From: an uncultured Prevotella sp.
GTDB taxonomy: Bacteria; Bacteroidota; Bacteroidia; Bacteroidales; Bacteroidaceae
Direction: 5' to 3'
Assembly: GCA_946188165.1 (NCBI GenBank)
Contig: CAMHTW010000016.1
Coordinates: 1 to 62,139 of the forward strand
Length of the DNA stretch: 62,139 nt
The notes under the pieces are model-generated. The model was given only the letters and a program-made list of their open reading frames with translations, searched no databases and had not been told where the DNA came from. The position numbers and the translations under genes were made by a program. This document shows, in pieces, positions 60,620 to 62,139 of this stretch (the first letter of the stretch is position 1; each line of letters opens with the position of its first letter).

Positions 60620-61507
60620 TTAAAAGAGTGATAATGTATAAAGATATACGACGGCGGCTGGAATAGCCAACAGCGATGAGTCGAAGCGGTCAAGCATGCC
60701 ACCATGTCCAGGCAGAATGCTGCCAGAATCCTTGATGCCTAAGGTACGTTTAAACAGGCTCTCAACCAAGTCGCCCCACGTACCGAAGATAACGACAACA
60801 AGCCCCAGCCCCAACCATTCAGGAATGGAGAGCATACCTGCAAATATCGATGAGGTGTGGTTTGTATCAGCTATCTCCATATTGTCGAGCCATCCAATAC
60901 CGTAGGCCACTGCCAATACAAAGACGGCACCACCAATGCTCCCCTCCCACGATTTACCTGGTGAAATACGTGGGAAGAGTTTATGGCGACCTAACAGCGA
61001 ACCAACGCAATAGGCACCAGTATCGTTAACCCATAGAAATATAAAAACGCTCAGAGGCAACAACGTATTGAACACCACCATGCCACTGCTGTTGGCCGTG
61101 AAAGCCAAGACATTCAGCAACGAGAAGGGCAGTGCAATATACATCTGCGACAACATGGTATATGCCCAATCCTGTATGGGGTCTTCCTGTTTCAGATAGA
61201 GTTCAGCTATTAGCAGATAAATGACAGTCACCAAATAAGGGATGAATACCACGCTCTTAGCAACACCGGCATATAGGTCGCTACAGAAATAAGTCATGGC
61301 ATAGAAGAAATAGACACCTGCCACCGTACAGATAAAGCGGTTGACGGTAACGTGCTCACGTTCGTTAACCAAACCCGTAAACTCCCATATCGTCATGCCT
61401 GTTACGATGCTAAACAATAGCACCATAGCCTCTGGACGCAGGAAACTGGCCACAATGGCAGCCACAAAGATGATGCCAGTAATAGTCCTAATGATAAAAT
61501 TCTTCAT
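60620..61507 (-). CDS. cdsA: Phosphatidate cytidylyltransferase (CDP-diglyceride synthase)
   Basis: Makes CDP-diacylglycerol for phospholipid synthesis in the inner membrane. The 295-residue protein has about seven hydrophobic helices and the family signature: SPGKSWEGSIGGAVF followed by GTWGDLVESLFKRTLGIKDSG and LPGHGGMLDRFDS near the C-terminus. The ATG at 61507 is used; a TTG at 61513 is also in frame. The order ftsH-cdsA is common in Bacteroidota. Confidence 0.93.
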   Translation of the reverse strand: MKNFIIRTITGIIFVAAIVASFLRPEAMVLLFSIVTGMTIWEFTGLVNEREHVTVNRFICTVAGVYFFYAMTYFCSDLYAGVAKSVVFIPYLVTVIYLLIAELYLKQEDPIQDWAYTMLSQMYIALPFSLLNVLAFTANSSGMVVFNTLLPLSVFIFLWVNDTGAYCVGSLLGRHKLFPRISPGKSWEGSIGGAVFVLAVAYGIGWLDNMEIADTNHTSSIFAGMLSIPEWLGLGLVVVIFGTWGDLVESLFKRTLGIKDSGSILPGHGGMLDRFDSSLLAIPAAVVYLYTLSLF

Positions 61508-61536
61508 AAGCAATTTTATTTAGCGGTAGCAAATTC

Positions 61537-61571
61537 TTCACTCTTCATTCTTCACTCTTCACTCCTTCACT
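61537..61571 (-). repeat. Heptanucleotide repeat over the end of ftsH
   Basis: TTCACTC, TTCATTC, TTCACTC, TTCACTC and CTTCACT, 7-bp period. It contains the last codons (VKSEE) and the stop of ftsH and part of the spacer to cdsA. Confidence 0.75.
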
Positions 61572-62139
61572 AGAGCTTTGCTCGTCTTGCTCGCCCAGCT
61601 CGCCTTTCGCCTCCAGTTCCTTAGCCCTTTCCTCAGCCATACGCTCTGCATCGGCACGCATCTGGGCTTCCAGCAGTTCTTCCGAACGACTCTGCCAGGG
61701 ACGCTTGCCAAAGATCTTCTCCACGTCGTCGGCAAAAATCACCTCGCGCTCCACCAGCATCTGAGCCAGCTGGGCGTGACCGTCCTTGTGGTCGTTCAGT
61801 ATCTGCTTGGCACGCTCGTACTGTTCGTTCACCATCTTCAGCACCTCGTCGTCCATAATCTTGGCAGTGGTCTCCGAATAGGGTTTCTGGAACGAGTACT
61901 CCTGCTGGTTGTAATAGCACAGGTTGGGCAGCTTGTCGCTCATGCCGGCGTATGCCACCATGCCGTAAGCCTGCTTGGTGGTACGCTCCAGGTCGTTCAT
62001 GGCACCTGTCGAGATGTGGCCTATGAACAGCTCCTCGGCAGCACGTCCGCCCAACAGCGAACACATCTCGTCGAGCATGGCCTCCTTGGTCTGCAGCACG
62101 CGCTCCTCGGGCAGATACCACGCGGCACCCAAGGCTCGT
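61545..62139 (-). CDS. ftsH: ATP-dependent zinc metalloprotease FtsH, C-terminal part (cut by window edge)
   Basis: The frame enters from the right edge (ALGAAWYLPEERVLQT) and contains the third-ligand region of the M41 peptidase: GGRAAEELFIGHISTGAMNDLERTTKQAYGMV, then SETTAKIMDDEVLKMVNEQYERAKQIL. The AAA+ domain and HExGH lie outside the window. The C-terminal tail is Glu-rich and its final residues come from a heptanucleotide repeat, so the tail length may vary between strains. Followed by cdsA. Confidence 0.93.
   Translation of the reverse strand, partial: RALGAAWYLPEERVLQTKEAMLDEMCSLLGGRAAEELFIGHISTGAMNDLERTTKQAYGMVAYAGMSDKLPNLCYYNQQEYSFQKPYSETTAKIMDDEVLKMVNEQYERAKQILNDHKDGHAQLAQMLVEREVIFADDVEKIFGKRPWQSRSEELLEAQMRADAERMAEERAKELEAKGELGEQDEQSSSEGVKSEE

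Overview
The window comes from a Bacteroidota chromosome, most likely Prevotella/Segatella or a close relative. The evidence is a SusC/SusD pair with an AraC-type propeller regulator, Bacteroidota promoters (TTTG, about 20 bp, then TAnnTTTG) in front of many genes, a Bacteroidota-type ParC, M16, S41, DUF4886 and TonB-receptor genes, and lipoprotein signals. Species cannot be assigned from the sequence alone.

Layout. 1-4.9 kb: a gene tail, parC, a DUF3316-like protein and an S41 peptidase lipoprotein. 4.9-22.6 kb: a pectin-use locus with a PL1 pectate lyase, a CE8 pectin esterase and a GH95 enzyme in one operon, a membrane-anchored AraC/propeller regulator on the other strand, then SusC, SusD and a DUF4957/DUF5123-type surface lipoprotein. 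The locus is bracketed by two direct-repeat pairs: the S41 gene 3' end with a 24-bp piece of tRNA-Val on the left, and an S41 3'-end remnant with the intact tRNA-Val on the right. 22.7-22.9 kb: tRNA-Leu(UAG) and tRNA-Val(GAC). 22.9-26.2 kb: mostly non-coding DNA filled with helically phased repeat arrays (11 or about 22 bp), palindromes, an orphan XRE antitoxin-like gene and a KilA-N remnant. 26.2-34.5 kb: an AT-rich defence island with a WYL regulator, a DEDDh exonuclease, an unidentified protein, McrB, McrC and a frameshifted PLD-like nuclease, followed by a five-gene cassette whose members resemble pieces of the division and segregation machinery (ZapA-like, FtsZ C-terminal-domain-like, and the ParE ATPase half without Toprim). 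35.0-35.8 kb: a higBA toxin-antitoxin pair. 36-45.8 kb: a small lipoprotein, an M16 protease, and a TonB-receptor operon ending in a secreted triple-HMA metal-binding protein. 45.9-47.4 kb: frr-rsgA, with rsgA carrying an in-frame palindromic insertion. 47.5-57.2 kb: four tandem sensor kinases that alternate between a Tyr and a His at the phosphoacceptor position. 57.2-62.1 kb, minus strand: ftsH (partial), cdsA, GH5, a sigma-70 factor, DUF4886, and a 2-hydroxyacid dehydrogenase.

How the genes work together. In the pectin locus, esterase and lyase would de-esterify and cut homogalacturonan, GH95 would trim terminal L-fucose or L-galactose, SusCD plus the lipoprotein would bind and import products, and the propeller regulator would sense a product and switch the locus on. 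The defence genes form at least two transcription blocks separated by a terminator at 31.69 kb.

Two candidates for undescribed systems stand out. One is the 31.74-34.46 kb cassette of truncated division/segregation homologues. The other is the duplicated Tyr-kinase/His-kinase pair at 47.6-57.2 kb. A third, genome-wide pattern is a set of heptanucleotide repeats with different words but the same 7-bp period. They sit at gene starts and ends and inside signal-peptide codons, where a change of one unit would shift the frame. All family names rest on motifs read by eye; no search was run.
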